Notes: generated by a model from the sequence alone, not told the origin. A DNA stretch of 48,747 nt from a virus (IMGVR_UViG_3300035070_002886:1-48747), one strand, 5' to 3'. Counted from the stretch's first letter, positions 31,404 through 39,842 are shown. Numbers and translations: made by a program.

Positions 31404-32611
31404 CAACCTACACCACCAAACAAGGCGAAACCTTTGAAGACGTAAGCCGCAAGGAATACGGCACAGAAGAAAGCACATCCACACTGCGCAAGGCTAACCC
31501 GTCAGCGGGTGCAGAGCTTGACGCGGGCACGAAGTTATTTATTCCTAAAACACCAACTAAGACGAAGATTAACCCAACCCTTGATGAAGTGACGGTGTTG
31601 ATTGGCTCGACTGAGTTTAAAAACTTTCTAGAGGTGGTGATTAGTCAGCGTTTTGACAGCTTTGATACGTGCGACATTATCGTGCCATTCGAGCCAGAAA
31701 ATACGCAGTTCAGAGATCTATTCAAGCCGTTTAGTTATCAATCAATAGAGGTGTTTATTGGTGAAGAGTTGGTTTTTAGTGGGACGCAGATGGGCGTTAA
31801 CCCGTCCGTTACGGCGCAAAGTCGCACTGTCACTTTGTCGGGGTATTCTCGCTGTGCTGTGATTAATGATACTTGCGTACCTATCTCGGCTTATCCTGTC
31901 GAAGTGAGAGGCTTTAAGCTTGATCGCATTGCCAAGACTATCACGGAGGTATTTCCTTTTGATGTTGTGGTTGAAGCTGATGTGGGCGCATCGTTTAACG
32001 TGGCTACCATCAAGCCTGACAAGCGAGTGGCACCTTATCTTACTGAGCTAGCCAAGCAGCGCGATATTGTTATCACTAACAACCTAGAGGGTAACTTGCT
32101 TTTAACCAAGGCGAGTGAATCCGAAAGCGTGGCATTCCTTAAGGATAATCAACCGCCATTGTTATCAGTGGTGCCGCAATTCAGTGAGCAGAGCTATTAC
32201 AGTGATTACACGGCGATATTGCCAGTTATCATTCGCCAGAATCCAACCAGTTACACAGCCAAGAATCGTAAGCTTACGAACTCATTACGCGTTGATAACT
32301 ACATGGCGACCGACTCATTTAACGGTGATGAAAAAACCGTTGCTGTAAGTCGCAGGGCTAGAGGCTTGGCCAATTCGATTCGTTACTCGTGCGAGCTGGC
32401 GACACTACGCGATCCACAAGGTGACTTGTATGCGGTAAATACGTTCGTGAACATTCAAGCGCCAACCGCGATGGTTTATCGTGACACTAAAATGTTTGTG
32501 CGAGGCGTTACAATGTCACTAACACCAAATTCAAGAACGTGTGCTTTAGAGTTAACGCTACCAGAGGCTTACAATGGTGAAGATGTGGAGGTTTTACCGT
32601 GGGAAGAATAA
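31400..32611 (+). CDS. Baseplate hub protein, Mu gp44/gpP-like, with LysM-like N-terminus
   Basis: 403 aa. The main part (about 60-395) matches Mu gpP/T4 gp27-type hubs, with EVTVLIGSTEFKNFLEVVIS, FVRGVTMSLTPNSRTCALEL and similar strands. The first 50 residues (TTKQGETFEDVSRKEYGTEE ... GTKLFIP) read as a LysM or gpX-like module, which Mu gpP lacks as far as I recall. It forms the trimeric ring under the tube that holds the spike. Confidence 0.8.
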   Translation: MTTYTTKQGETFEDVSRKEYGTEESTSTLRKANPSAGAELDAGTKLFIPKTPTKTKINPTLDEVTVLIGSTEFKNFLEVVISQRFDSFDTCDIIVPFEPENTQFRDLFKPFSYQSIEVFIGEELVFSGTQMGVNPSVTAQSRTVTLSGYSRCAVINDTCVPISAYPVEVRGFKLDRIAKTITEVFPFDVVVEADVGASFNVATIKPDKRVAPYLTELAKQRDIVITNNLEGNLLLTKASESESVAFLKDNQPPLLSVVPQFSEQSYYSDYTAILPVIIRQNPTSYTAKNRKLTNSLRVDNYMATDSFNGDEKTVAVSRRARGLANSIRYSCELATLRDPQGDLYAVNTFVNIQAPTAMVYRDTKMFVRGVTMSLTPNSRTCALELTLPEAYNGEDVEVLPWEE

Positions 32612-33255
32612 CACGCGCACTTAGCGCAATTGGCGACCGAATAAAGGCCGTGATTGATGCTAGTGACATAAACGAAATGGAACACCTACAACCACTAGGC
32701 GACGATTCAAAACCACTACCACAAGATGACGGATGGAGCGATCGCACTAGCGAGAATGGCAATGATGTTTACTTTGGTGCGTTTGACTACGACAACAAGA
32801 TTGCAGTTGCAGGGGAGAAGCGCACGTATGCGCGTGATGCTGATGGAAATCCAGTTAACCACGTCTATTTAAAGAAAGACGGCACAATCATCATTGCCAA
32901 TGACAGCTACAGCAAAACGATTAATCCAGATGGTTCATTCGTTGAGACTAACGGCAGTTATTCGAAAAGCGTTAACGCGGATGGATCATGGTCTGAAACC
33001 AATGGGGCTTACACCAAGACGGTTGAAGCTAGTGGGGCGATGACTGAGACGGGCGGTGTATTTAACCTAAACGGATTCATTATCAATCCTGACGGCTCGG
33101 CAACATCTCCAGTTAGTGTGGGCGCTCCTACTGTCAATGGTACAGCCTCACTTACTGTTGCAGGTAAAGAGCAGAATGGACACGTACACGCTGCTGGTAG
33201 TTACTTAGACGCAGAAGGCAGGCCAATTACTGGCAATAGTGGCTCACAACCTTAA
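32599..33255 (+). CDS. Baseplate spike, Mu gp45/gpV-like
   Basis: 218 aa, GTG start overlapping the hub gene. An OB-like N-terminal domain is followed by a triple beta-helix built of short repeats (NPDGSFVETNGSYSKSVN, then ADGSWSETNGAYTKTVE). The tip motif GHVHAAGSY has the HxH that binds iron at the apex of Mu and P2 spikes. It pierces the outer membrane on contraction. Confidence 0.88.
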   Translation: MGRITRALSAIGDRIKAVIDASDINEMEHLQPLGDDSKPLPQDDGWSDRTSENGNDVYFGAFDYDNKIAVAGEKRTYARDADGNPVNHVYLKKDGTIIIANDSYSKTINPDGSFVETNGSYSKSVNADGSWSETNGAYTKTVEASGAMTETGGVFNLNGFIINPDGSATSPVSVGAPTVNGTASLTVAGKEQNGHVHAAGSYLDAEGRPITGNSGSQP

Positions 33256-33278
33256 ATAAAATAAATGCAATAACTGAC

Positions 33279-33307
33279 TTGATTTTACTCATTAGGTCGG
33301 TTATTGT
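33279..33307 (+). promoter_or_regulatory. Promoter of the 33339 accessory cassette
   Basis: TTGATT, 17-base spacer, TATTGT (33302-33307). The same bases can form an imperfect AATAACTGAC/GTCGGTTATT hairpin, which may weakly terminate upstream mRNA. Confidence 0.5.
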
Positions 33308-33338
33308 GTCTGTAGGTTAATAAACAGGACAATGAAAG

Positions 33339-34127
33339 ATGAAAACATATAATACGTACCAAGAAGCTAAGATTGCCAATCCAGAATCATTAATCTGCAA
33401 GTTTGGCGATAAGTTCACTATCGATGCGAGTCGATATGGGCAAGCGCTTCAGCCATGCAACCCTGCTGACTACTGTATGAGCGCTGATGAATTTAGAGGT
33501 CGTGGGCATGCTTTTGTTGATGATGATTTGGTTGTTAATATTAACGGAATGGTGCAAAGCGTTAAGGCTGACTTCTTAAACACAGTCGATAGCCCGTTAA
33601 ACTTGTGTATTTTCGTACTCCGCGCCGCAGCATTGGAAAACCAAATGAACATCGACAACCTAGCAACACAAACACCAGAAGAGAAAGAAGCACTTGACCT
33701 AATCGACACCACTCCGCATCAATATGAGATGAGTAAGTTTAGTGGTAATGAATGGAATGGCGAAGGCTTACCGCCTGTTGGCTCACTATGCAAGGTTAAT
33801 CGCGACTCGTTCACTTATCGCGTCATGTACTCAAGTGAATATGTGGTTATTGTCCAAAATCTTGATAACGACAACACCACAGCGCACGGCATGGATATCA
33901 TTCTTGATTTGCACAAAGGCAATTACACCTTTAGCAAACCAGAATCCCCACAACAACGCGAAGGGCGCGAGCGATTGGAAGCGGCTTATGATTTGTATTG
34001 CGCATGGGTAGGCGATCGAGTTGGTTATCATGCGATTGATTTTGACAAGTGGAAAGTAGAGCCTGACTTTTTAAATAAATGGCTTCGAATCGTAGACAAA
34101 ACAAACTACCGCAAGGAGTCGAACTAA
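33339..34127 (+). CDS. Hypothetical accessory protein, 262 aa
   Basis: Inserted between the spike and the gp46-like gene, with its own promoter upstream and a terminator after its two partners. Acidic, mixed alpha/beta, beginning MKTYNTYQEAKIANPESLIC, with a central LRAAALENQMNIDNLATQTP helix region. No domain is recognised. The position and expression signals mark it as a moron rather than a structural gene. Confidence 0.62.
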   Translation: MKTYNTYQEAKIANPESLICKFGDKFTIDASRYGQALQPCNPADYCMSADEFRGRGHAFVDDDLVVNINGMVQSVKADFLNTVDSPLNLCIFVLRAAALENQMNIDNLATQTPEEKEALDLIDTTPHQYEMSKFSGNEWNGEGLPPVGSLCKVNRDSFTYRVMYSSEYVVIVQNLDNDNTTAHGMDIILDLHKGNYTFSKPESPQQREGRERLEAAYDLYCAWVGDRVGYHAIDFDKWKVEPDFLNKWLRIVDKTNYRKESN

Positions 34128-34315
34128 TGAACCGACAAGACATACTCCAACAAGAAACAATGAAGCGCTTTCAATCCGTACCGAAAGCAAAAACGGACGT
34201 TAAGCCATCGCAAAAGATGATAAAGACAATGCAACTTCGAAAGCGTATTGAAGTGATGGAAGAGGCGAAAGCGTTAGGGTGTAGTGTTGATGAATTGTAT
34301 ATGGGTGGTGTGTGA
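34127..34315 (+). CDS. Small basic hypothetical protein, 62 aa
   Basis: ATG at 34127 overlaps the previous stop (TAATG) after AAGGAG. MNRQDILQQETMKRFQSVPK is followed by a Lys-rich helix ending SVDELYMGG. Probably one helical hairpin; no family is recognised. Confidence 0.55.
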   Translation: MNRQDILQQETMKRFQSVPKAKTDVKPSQKMIKTMQLRKRIEVMEEAKALGCSVDELYMGGV

Positions 34316-34449
34316 TGGAAAGTTCAATGAGTCTACATGCGTTATCTCACCTTTCAACAGAATTTTTGTATGAGATAATTAATGGTAGTGAATACGACAG
34401 TGAAACGAAATCACTAGCTAGAAGGGTTATAAATTCAAGGGAGTGTTAA
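34315..34449 (+). CDS. Very small hypothetical protein, 44 aa
   Basis: ATG overlaps the upstream TGA (GTGATGG) after GGTGG. MESSMSLHALSHLSTEFLYE is followed by a short acidic/basic tail. Last gene of the cassette before the terminator at 34456. Confidence 0.5.
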   Translation: MESSMSLHALSHLSTEFLYEIINGSEYDSETKSLARRVINSREC

Positions 34450-34455
34450 ACACCA

Positions 34456-34480
34456 AAGCCCCTCACCACAGGGGCTTTTT
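34456..34480 (+). terminator. Rho-independent terminator closing the 33339 cassette
   Basis: AAGCCCCT/AGGGGCTT (34456-34463 with 34470-34477), 6-base loop, then TTT. Confidence 0.9.
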
Positions 34481-34507
34481 CATACCCCAGAGCCTTTAGT
34501 GTATACT
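34479..34507 (+). promoter_or_regulatory. Promoter for the gp46-gp48 baseplate genes
   Basis: TTCATA, 17-base spacer, TATACT (34502-34507). TATACTTAAC is shared with the promoter at 24789. Confidence 0.55.
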
Positions 34508-34537
34508 TAACCCATTACACAACAACAAGGCGCTAAC

Positions 34538-34951
34538 ATGGCAAACCAAGACGGTGACGTTTTACTTTTCCAAACGCTAAACGATGGCAATATCAACATT
34601 CAAAACGGCCTTGTCCAAATGACTGATGGGCTAGAAACGGCGGTTTATATGTCGCTATTCTCGCCTGATGATTGGTTTGGCAATGAAGCTGTCGATACGC
34701 CAGAGGAAAAGTTATCCTCACAAACTGAGCAAGTGATAAACAATAAGCCTCAGTCCTCAAAAAACTATCAGCTGCTAGTGCAAGCGGTCGAAGCAGATCT
34801 AAAGTGGCTTGTCAGTAATGGCAACGCTAACAGCATCGATGTGTCTGTTACTTCTGGTGGTCTAAACCGTGTTATGATTAGCATAACTATTGAGCAGGAT
34901 TCTAGCTCAAATAACATCACTTTACCTGTTGAGTGGGGAGCTAATGGCTAG
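34538..34951 (+). CDS. Baseplate wedge protein, Mu gp46-like
   Basis: 137 aa, of the GP46/gp25-like family. It shows LQNGLVQMTDG-type sequence (NIQNGLVQMTDGLETAVYMS) and DDWFGNEAVDTPEEKLSS, typical of this group. It forms the wedge that nucleates the sheath. It is followed by the gp47-like gene with an 8-base overlap. Confidence 0.82.
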   Translation: MANQDGDVLLFQTLNDGNINIQNGLVQMTDGLETAVYMSLFSPDDWFGNEAVDTPEEKLSSQTEQVINNKPQSSKNYQLLVQAVEADLKWLVSNGNANSIDVSVTSGGLNRVMISITIEQDSSSNNITLPVEWGANG

Positions 34952-36137
34952 AACAATCAAAGAAATATCTAACAGCATTATTGCGCAGTTAGAATCCGTA
35001 CTAAACCAAAAAATACCACTGTTGCAAAAGTCATTTATGCGAGCGCACAGCCAAGCTACGGCAAGTGTTTTTGTGATGCTTGAGCACTATTCCACATTCA
35101 TGCTTAAACAGTGGTTCGTGTCTACGTGCTCCAGTGAAGATATCAAGGTGCTTGGCCTAACGGTGAACCCGCTAAACTTCTGGGGTAACTTGATTGGTCT
35201 TGATGGCAGAAAGGCAGGACAACGCGCAGAGCACACAATTAGCGTCACAGTGGAGCAGTTAGGCGGCACGCTTGATGCTGGTACACAATTGCAGTCTTCA
35301 CAGAATGGTTTTACTTACATCACTACGCAAGCTTACATCCTAACCACCAACCCGATTCAGATAACGATCAAAGCCGCTGACGATCCGACTTTTAATAATG
35401 GTATCGGTGCAAACGGTAACTTAGCCGATGGTGCTGAAGTGTCGTTTGTTAACCCATTGGCGGAAGTTGGCAAGATAGCAACCGTGACAGGGCAACTTGT
35501 GACAGGTGCAGACCCAGAAACAACCGCGTCATATCGTAAGCGCGTACAGAAAGCATTTAGACGACGCAAGCAGGGTGGCGCATATATTGACTATCAATTG
35601 TGGGCGCTTGAGGTTAATGGTATATCTGGAGCGTATATTTACACTGGCGCACCAATGGAAGTGGACGTTTACGCAGAAGCTACCGTTGCAAGCAGTGGTG
35701 ATCCAGATGGGATACCAACACCAACACAACTTCAAGAAGTGTACGACTCGATTGAGTTTGATAGTAACGGCAAAGCATCACGCCGACCTGTAGGTGTGTT
35801 TGTGAATGTATTTCCAATTACTCGCACTGGCTTTACTGTTGCTGTATCTGGCTTATCTGTGAGCAATCAAGCGCAGATACAAGCGGATATTGAGGAGGGT
35901 TTAACGGATTACTTCCTAGATGCTGAACCGTTCATTACTGGCTTATCAGTACCGCCGCGTACCGACTTAATATCTAAGATTGCGGTCGAAGGTGTGATCA
36001 ACGATATCGTGAGAGCGAACAACGGCACATTCATTGGCGCAAGTGTTTACCTATACCAAACGGGTGCAGGTGTCGATCCAAGCTATCAACTAGGTACAGG
36101 CGAGAAAGCAAAGCTTGTTTCTATCTCGTTTGTGTAG
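34944..36137 (+). CDS. Baseplate J-like protein, Mu gp47-like
   Basis: 397 aa from ATG 34944 (GGGGAG upstream). Baseplate_J features: TAGTQLQSSQNGFTYIT-like strand (LDAGTQLQSSQNGFTYITTQ), TGADPETTASYRKRVQKAFR and GGAYIDYQLWALEVNGISGA. It builds the wedge ring with the gp46- and gp48-like proteins. Confidence 0.9.
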   Translation: MARTIKEISNSIIAQLESVLNQKIPLLQKSFMRAHSQATASVFVMLEHYSTFMLKQWFVSTCSSEDIKVLGLTVNPLNFWGNLIGLDGRKAGQRAEHTISVTVEQLGGTLDAGTQLQSSQNGFTYITTQAYILTTNPIQITIKAADDPTFNNGIGANGNLADGAEVSFVNPLAEVGKIATVTGQLVTGADPETTASYRKRVQKAFRRRKQGGAYIDYQLWALEVNGISGAYIYTGAPMEVDVYAEATVASSGDPDGIPTPTQLQEVYDSIEFDSNGKASRRPVGVFVNVFPITRTGFTVAVSGLSVSNQAQIQADIEEGLTDYFLDAEPFITGLSVPPRTDLISKIAVEGVINDIVRANNGTFIGASVYLYQTGAGVDPSYQLGTGEKAKLVSISFV

Positions 36138-36146
36138 GGTGATGAT

Positions 36147-36437
36147 ATGAATATCGAATACCTTAGAAAGTTCCATAAAAATTCGTTAGCTCAGTGCGAC
36201 AGGTGCGGAATTTTAGATATGCCACATAACATCGTTGAGCTAAAAGGCGCTTACAAAAAGGAAGATTTAACGCAACTATGCAAGGACTGCGGAGACGCCG
36301 CCAACTCTTTTGTTAACTACTACGGAGAGAAGAGCGATAAGGATGTCGGTTTACTTAATAATTATTTGGTTAGTGGAGATAAGCAGGTCGGCATATTCAA
36401 CGCAAAAATGAACGGCGGTTACGGGGTGATGATATGA
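36147..36437 (+). CDS. Small zinc-finger-like accessory protein, 96 aa
   Basis: Inserted between the gp47- and gp48-like genes, which are adjacent in Mu. Two cysteine pairs (QCDRCGIL and LCKDCGDA, 30 residues apart) suggest a treble-clef or zinc-ribbon site. No family is recognised. Its stop overlaps the gp48-like ATG by 4 bases. Confidence 0.62.
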   Translation: MNIEYLRKFHKNSLAQCDRCGILDMPHNIVELKGAYKKEDLTQLCKDCGDAANSFVNYYGEKSDKDVGLLNNYLVSGDKQVGIFNAKMNGGYGVMI

Positions 36438-37201
36438 GCCTAAACCTATGGAAAGCGGCGCTGCCACAAAGCCGCATGTTCAGTTTGATTATCACCAAGA
36501 CATTGCGATTGTTTTATCAGGGTCTAACGTATCCGCAATATTACCGTGACTTGTTTGACAAGACATACAAACAGTTGGACCCGCAAGTGACAGACAACTT
36601 GTTGAGATGGGAAGACCAGTTTTACTTGCCATCATCGGGACTGACAGAGCAAGAGCGCAGAGATAGACTTGAAGCTACCTGGAAGATGACGGGTGGACAA
36701 AGTCCGGCATACTTACAGTCAATACTACGCGGATATGGCTTTGATGTTTACGTCCATGATTGGTGGATGCCAGATGAGCAAATACTCGATCTAACCATGG
36801 GTAGTGACGATGCTTTCATGGGTGGCGAAAATGCCTTTATGGGAGCACAGACGGTTGAATACCCTGTGCTGTGGAACCCGAATGACTTGTTAGTGTCGCC
36901 ATACTATCCGCTAGTTAATCGCGTGTCAGCTGTCAGATTCCAACCGCTCACTATGGGTGGCGAGAATGCCCACATGGGCGGTGATGATGCGTTTATGGGT
37001 AATCTAGTCGAGATTGACGACCCAGAATTTTATCCAATCCCTGCCGATCCAGTTAAGTGGCGCGGGTTTGTTTACGTTGCAGGTGAAATCATGCCAAACA
37101 CGGCAACGGTGCCACTAGCAAGGCAGGACGAATTTGAAGAGTTAATTTTGTCAATCTTTCCCACTGACAAATGGGTCGGTGTGTTGGTTGATTTTGTTTA
37201 G
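36434..37201 (+). CDS. Baseplate/tail-tip protein, Mu gp48-like (DUF2313/YmfQ)
   Basis: 255 aa. It shows LLRWEDQFYLPSSGLTEQERR followed by RLEATWKMTGGQSPAYLQS, typical of YmfQ/gp48. It contains a curious repeated unit, DDAFMGGENAFMG near 118-130 and GGENAHMGGDDAFMG near 175-190. It connects the wedge to tail fibres. Confidence 0.82.
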   Translation: MSLNLWKAALPQSRMFSLIITKTLRLFYQGLTYPQYYRDLFDKTYKQLDPQVTDNLLRWEDQFYLPSSGLTEQERRDRLEATWKMTGGQSPAYLQSILRGYGFDVYVHDWWMPDEQILDLTMGSDDAFMGGENAFMGAQTVEYPVLWNPNDLLVSPYYPLVNRVSAVRFQPLTMGGENAHMGGDDAFMGNLVEIDDPEFYPIPADPVKWRGFVYVAGEIMPNTATVPLARQDEFEELILSIFPTDKWVGVLVDFV

Positions 37202-37221
37202 TAAAAGTAGGAGAAGGAAAG

Positions 37222-38070
37222 ATGGCAGACGCAATTCAATTCACTGTGCCTGATGACGATTTTATTGAGCTAGCAGATGCTGGCGCTAGTGGCTCGGTGC
37301 TGCATCAAGGGTCTGTTGGTTCAGCAAGTTCAATCATCATTGTTGACGCAGCCGTAAAGCCCACTTTAGATGCTGAGAGCTCAAAGCGGTTTCAAGAGAA
37401 TCCCGCAACGATTTACTTAAAGACGGGTGAGCACGAGCAGTACAACACTGAAGGTAAGTTGTGGGCGGTTTCTCAATCTGGTGAGCAATTGCTTTCCATG
37501 ACGTCTGCGCCTGTTGCGGGCTCTAGCGGTGAGCCCGCGCCTAGTGGCTTGTATGAAGGCGTTCGAGCAATGACCGTTCAAGGTTATGTTGAGGCTAACG
37601 TTAAGCTTGGTGTTCAGTTTGAGGGATCGGCTTTATTTAATATCGGAGCAGGCGGGACAAGTGATACGGTTTTCTTGACTGGTAGCAAACCTGTATCACT
37701 GAAAGGTCGTAAAATTTCATACGATGGCGCAGGTGTTACAGCGTCTATTTTTGAGACTCCAACCTACACGGGCGGGTCGTCTGCTGCATATCAGAATGCA
37801 AATGCAATCAACCCTGCTGTTGGTGAGTCGCAGATCATCGTAGGCGCAACGATTAGTGCTGATGGTGATTTAATATTCTCTCCAGTTCATTCACTTGGTA
37901 GTACCAGCTTCTTTGGTGGTGATGCTCAGATATCACAAATCGAAGCTGAGCACATCTTGCAGCCAAACACGGCGTATTTGTTAAGACTGGAATCGCTAGA
38001 TGGTGCAGCGCAACGTGTTGCTTCTCACTTGAGTTGGTATGAGGGTGATTTAGATTTGCCGAGACCATAA
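37222..38070 (+). CDS. Probable tail-fibre or fibre-adaptor protein, 282 aa
   Basis: Follows the gp48-like gene, where fibre genes start in Mu-type phages, and is followed by a terminator. It is beta-rich with Gly/Ser/Ala turns (ALFNIGAGGTSDTVFLTGSK; a C-terminal jelly-roll-like AYLLRLESLDGAAQRVASHL). No catalytic motif is seen. No matching fibre-assembly chaperone was found nearby. Role inferred from position. Confidence 0.6.
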   Translation: MADAIQFTVPDDDFIELADAGASGSVLHQGSVGSASSIIIVDAAVKPTLDAESSKRFQENPATIYLKTGEHEQYNTEGKLWAVSQSGEQLLSMTSAPVAGSSGEPAPSGLYEGVRAMTVQGYVEANVKLGVQFEGSALFNIGAGGTSDTVFLTGSKPVSLKGRKISYDGAGVTASIFETPTYTGGSSAAYQNANAINPAVGESQIIVGATISADGDLIFSPVHSLGSTSFFGGDAQISQIEAEHILQPNTAYLLRLESLDGAAQRVASHLSWYEGDLDLPRP

Positions 38071-38072
38071 GA

Positions 38073-38100
38073 AAAGCCCCTTGATTGGGGCTTTGTTTTT
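38073..38100 (+). terminator. Rho-independent terminator of the tail operon
   Basis: AAAGCCCC/GGGGCTTT (38073-38080 with 38087-38094), then GTTTTTA. It ends the plus-strand block just before the convergent minus operon. Confidence 0.92.
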
Positions 38101-38422
38101 ATTTGTAATCAGGGTAAAAGGTTGCACTTATTGGTGGTGAAGAAATATCAAACGTAAACACGTTACTACGAATTTTATTATTAACCCTAGAGCTGTCAAT
38201 GCAGCAATTTGGCTGAAACTCAAACCCCTTAACGAGCCTCTTGTTCTTCTTGGTGTTGCAATACTTAATACTAGGGATGCATATCGCAGAGCCTTCAGTT
38301 ATTGGGTAGATTGTATTTCCAATAATCTCAACATCACAGCCAAACTTAGCTAGATGTTGAGACCTCTTCTCTATGGCTCTGAGAAACCTTTTAGGAACAA
38401 TGCTTCCTTTCTTCTTAATCAT
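38099..38422 (-). CDS. Hypothetical protein, 107 aa
   Basis: Last gene of the DenV-led minus operon. Basic N-terminus (MIKKKGSIVPKRFLRAIEKR) and several scattered cysteines. AGGTGG precedes the ATG. No domain is recognised. Confidence 0.6.
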   Translation of the reverse strand: MIKKKGSIVPKRFLRAIEKRSQHLAKFGCDVEIIGNTIYPITEGSAICIPSIKYCNTKKNKRLVKGFEFQPNCCIDSSRVNNKIRSNVFTFDISSPPISATFYPDYK

Positions 38423-38433
38423 AATAACACCAC

Positions 38434-38679
38434 CTATTTAGCTTCAACTTTACCGTAAACATTATCTATAGCGCCCTGAAGCTTCAAGTTTAACCTATAC
38501 TCCTGAACGTGAATGCACTGCTTTATGAGTGGGTGAGCCAGTTGATACATAGTGCTATTAGTTCTTGATAGGTGCTTAAGCAGTAAATTGCACCAACTTA
38601 CAGCCCTATGCAACTGGTCAGTTGATTTGCATCGGTATATAACCGCCTGAATTTTATTGCTCATTTCCTTGTACTCCAT
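38434..38679 (-). CDS. Hypothetical helical protein, 81 aa
   Basis: ATG at 38679 overlaps the preceding TGA. Helical, with paired Cys/His residues (CKSTDQLHRAVSWCNLLLKH). No family is recognised. Confidence 0.58.
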   Translation of the reverse strand: MEYKEMSNKIQAVIYRCKSTDQLHRAVSWCNLLLKHLSRTNSTMYQLAHPLIKQCIHVQEYRLNLKLQGAIDNVYGKVEAK

Positions 38680-38786
38680 CACTCACCTTCCTTACTTCTC
38701 AACTTATTCGCCAACTCAAGGTAATTTAAATCACCTGTCTCAACCCATTTTCTTTCGTAAAGCTCAGCCATTGTTTCTGTTGTCAT
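38679..38786 (-). CDS. Very small acidic protein, 35 aa
   Basis: ATG at 38786 (MTTETMAELYERKWVETGDL), with GGGGAGG upstream; a longer in-frame start would overlap the membrane peptide gene antiphase and is unlikely. A single helix is predicted. Confidence 0.5.
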   Translation of the reverse strand: MTTETMAELYERKWVETGDLNYLELANKLRSKEGE

Positions 38787-38788
38787 TA

Positions 38789-38920
38789 CTAAAACACCTC
38801 CCCAACCATCAACACCAAAGCGGGTGCAAACATCACCACGCCGAATAAAGCACACCACACAGCAAAGCATACTAATGCGAATGTTGTGGTGCAGGTTATT
38901 GCTATTAGTTTATTTATCAT
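38789..38920 (-). CDS. Tiny membrane protein, 43 aa
   Basis: AGGAG five to six bases before ATG 38920. Two close hydrophobic stretches (LIAITCTTTFALVCFAVWCA and VVMFAPALVLMV) suggest one or two membrane helices. It lies between two soluble small genes of the same operon. Confidence 0.55.
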   Translation of the reverse strand: MINKLIAITCTTTFALVCFAVWCALFGVVMFAPALVLMVGEVF

Positions 38921-38929
38921 GTTTACTCC

Positions 38930-39280
38930 TTAGCTTTTTATAAGTCGCATTACTTCTTGTTTATCTGTAATGTCCCTGCCTATTTTTGCTTCAACTGCGA
39001 TTACGCACTCGATCATTCTAATTCTTAGTTCATGCTCAGCCATGTATCCGTAAGCTACTCTTGCGCTGTAAGCTATAAGCCTGCCGATAGTTCTATCTAA
39101 GTCCCCATAAGAACCCATGGATAACTCGCTTTGCGTGACACCCTTGTCTATTAGTGCTTCTTGTTCAATCTGGCTATTGATAAGGCTTTTAAATAAATCA
39201 TCAAGCTCCTTTTCATGCTTTTTAATTCTACGCAGCATTAGGTGTTTATATTTACTTAATATCCAGTTAAAAAACTTCAC
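38930..39280 (-). CDS. Hypothetical helical protein, 116 aa
   Basis: GTG start overlapping the upstream TGA. Basic helix at the N-terminus (MKFFNWILSKYKHLMLRRIK) and long helices after. It may be membrane-associated through the amphipathic start. No family is recognised. Confidence 0.6.
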   Translation of the reverse strand: MKFFNWILSKYKHLMLRRIKKHEKELDDLFKSLINSQIEQEALIDKGVTQSELSMGSYGDLDRTIGRLIAYSARVAYGYMAEHELRIRMIECVIAVEAKIGRDITDKQEVMRLIKS

Positions 39281-39453
39281 CCCTCACCCTCCAAAACCAT
39301 ATTAATCTTAGCCACAAAAAACGCTGTACCATCGTAGGATTCGAGTTTATTTGAAGCCCTTACAAGCATTCGCTCAAGTTCAGCGATGCGATCGGCTTGT
39401 CGTCTACATAGAGCCCGTTTCTCTACGAGCTCACACATTTGGTTGTTTGTCAT
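39277..39453 (-). CDS. Small coiled-coil protein, 58 aa
   Basis: ATG at 39453 lies just at the end of the DenV-like gene. RALCRRQADRIAELERMLVR is a short coiled coil. It overlaps the next gene's GTG start by 4 bases. No function is suggested. Confidence 0.55.
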   Translation of the reverse strand: MTNNQMCELVEKRALCRRQADRIAELERMLVRASNKLESYDGTAFFVAKINMVLEGEG

Positions 39454-39842
39454 TATCGCGTCCCATTATCAATCATGCGTTGAACGTTCATATCAATGGC
39501 TGCTGCTGTCGGTACGTAATCACCCCACCATGCTAATGGAATGGAAGACTCAACATCATCGATTATGTTGTTGAACATTTCTAGGTTTGGTTTGTATCCA
39601 CGGTTAAGCATCTCACCACACAGCTCGGTGTATCGATTTACTAGATACTGAACGCGAGTAAAGAAGAACATAACGTGGCCAGCACCAAGAACATACTCAG
39701 AAGGCTGTTTAATGTCAGAAGGTGATTGACCCTTGTTAATGCGAGCTTTGATGAGTGTGAATGTGCGAGGTAATTCTTTCCACTCGCCGCCAAGTTCTTT
39801 TTGGTTTAGTTCGCTTGCTGGCACTACATTGATGCGTGTCAT
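39453..39842 (-). CDS. denV-like: Pyrimidine-dimer DNA glycosylase, T4 DenV-like
   Basis: 129 aa. It aligns by eye along its length with T4 endonuclease V: MTRINVVPASEL at the start, then EWKELPR, then YVLGAGHVMFFFTRVQYL, then WWGDYVPTAAAI. The catalytic Thr2 (free amino group after Met removal) and Glu23 are both present, as are Arg3 and Arg26. The enzyme flips bases and cuts at UV-induced cyclobutane dimers. First gene of its operon, with a near-consensus promoter. Confidence 0.92.
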   Translation of the reverse strand: MTRINVVPASELNQKELGGEWKELPRTFTLIKARINKGQSPSDIKQPSEYVLGAGHVMFFFTRVQYLVNRYTELCGEMLNRGYKPNLEMFNNIIDDVESSIPLAWWGDYVPTAAAIDMNVQRMIDNGTR

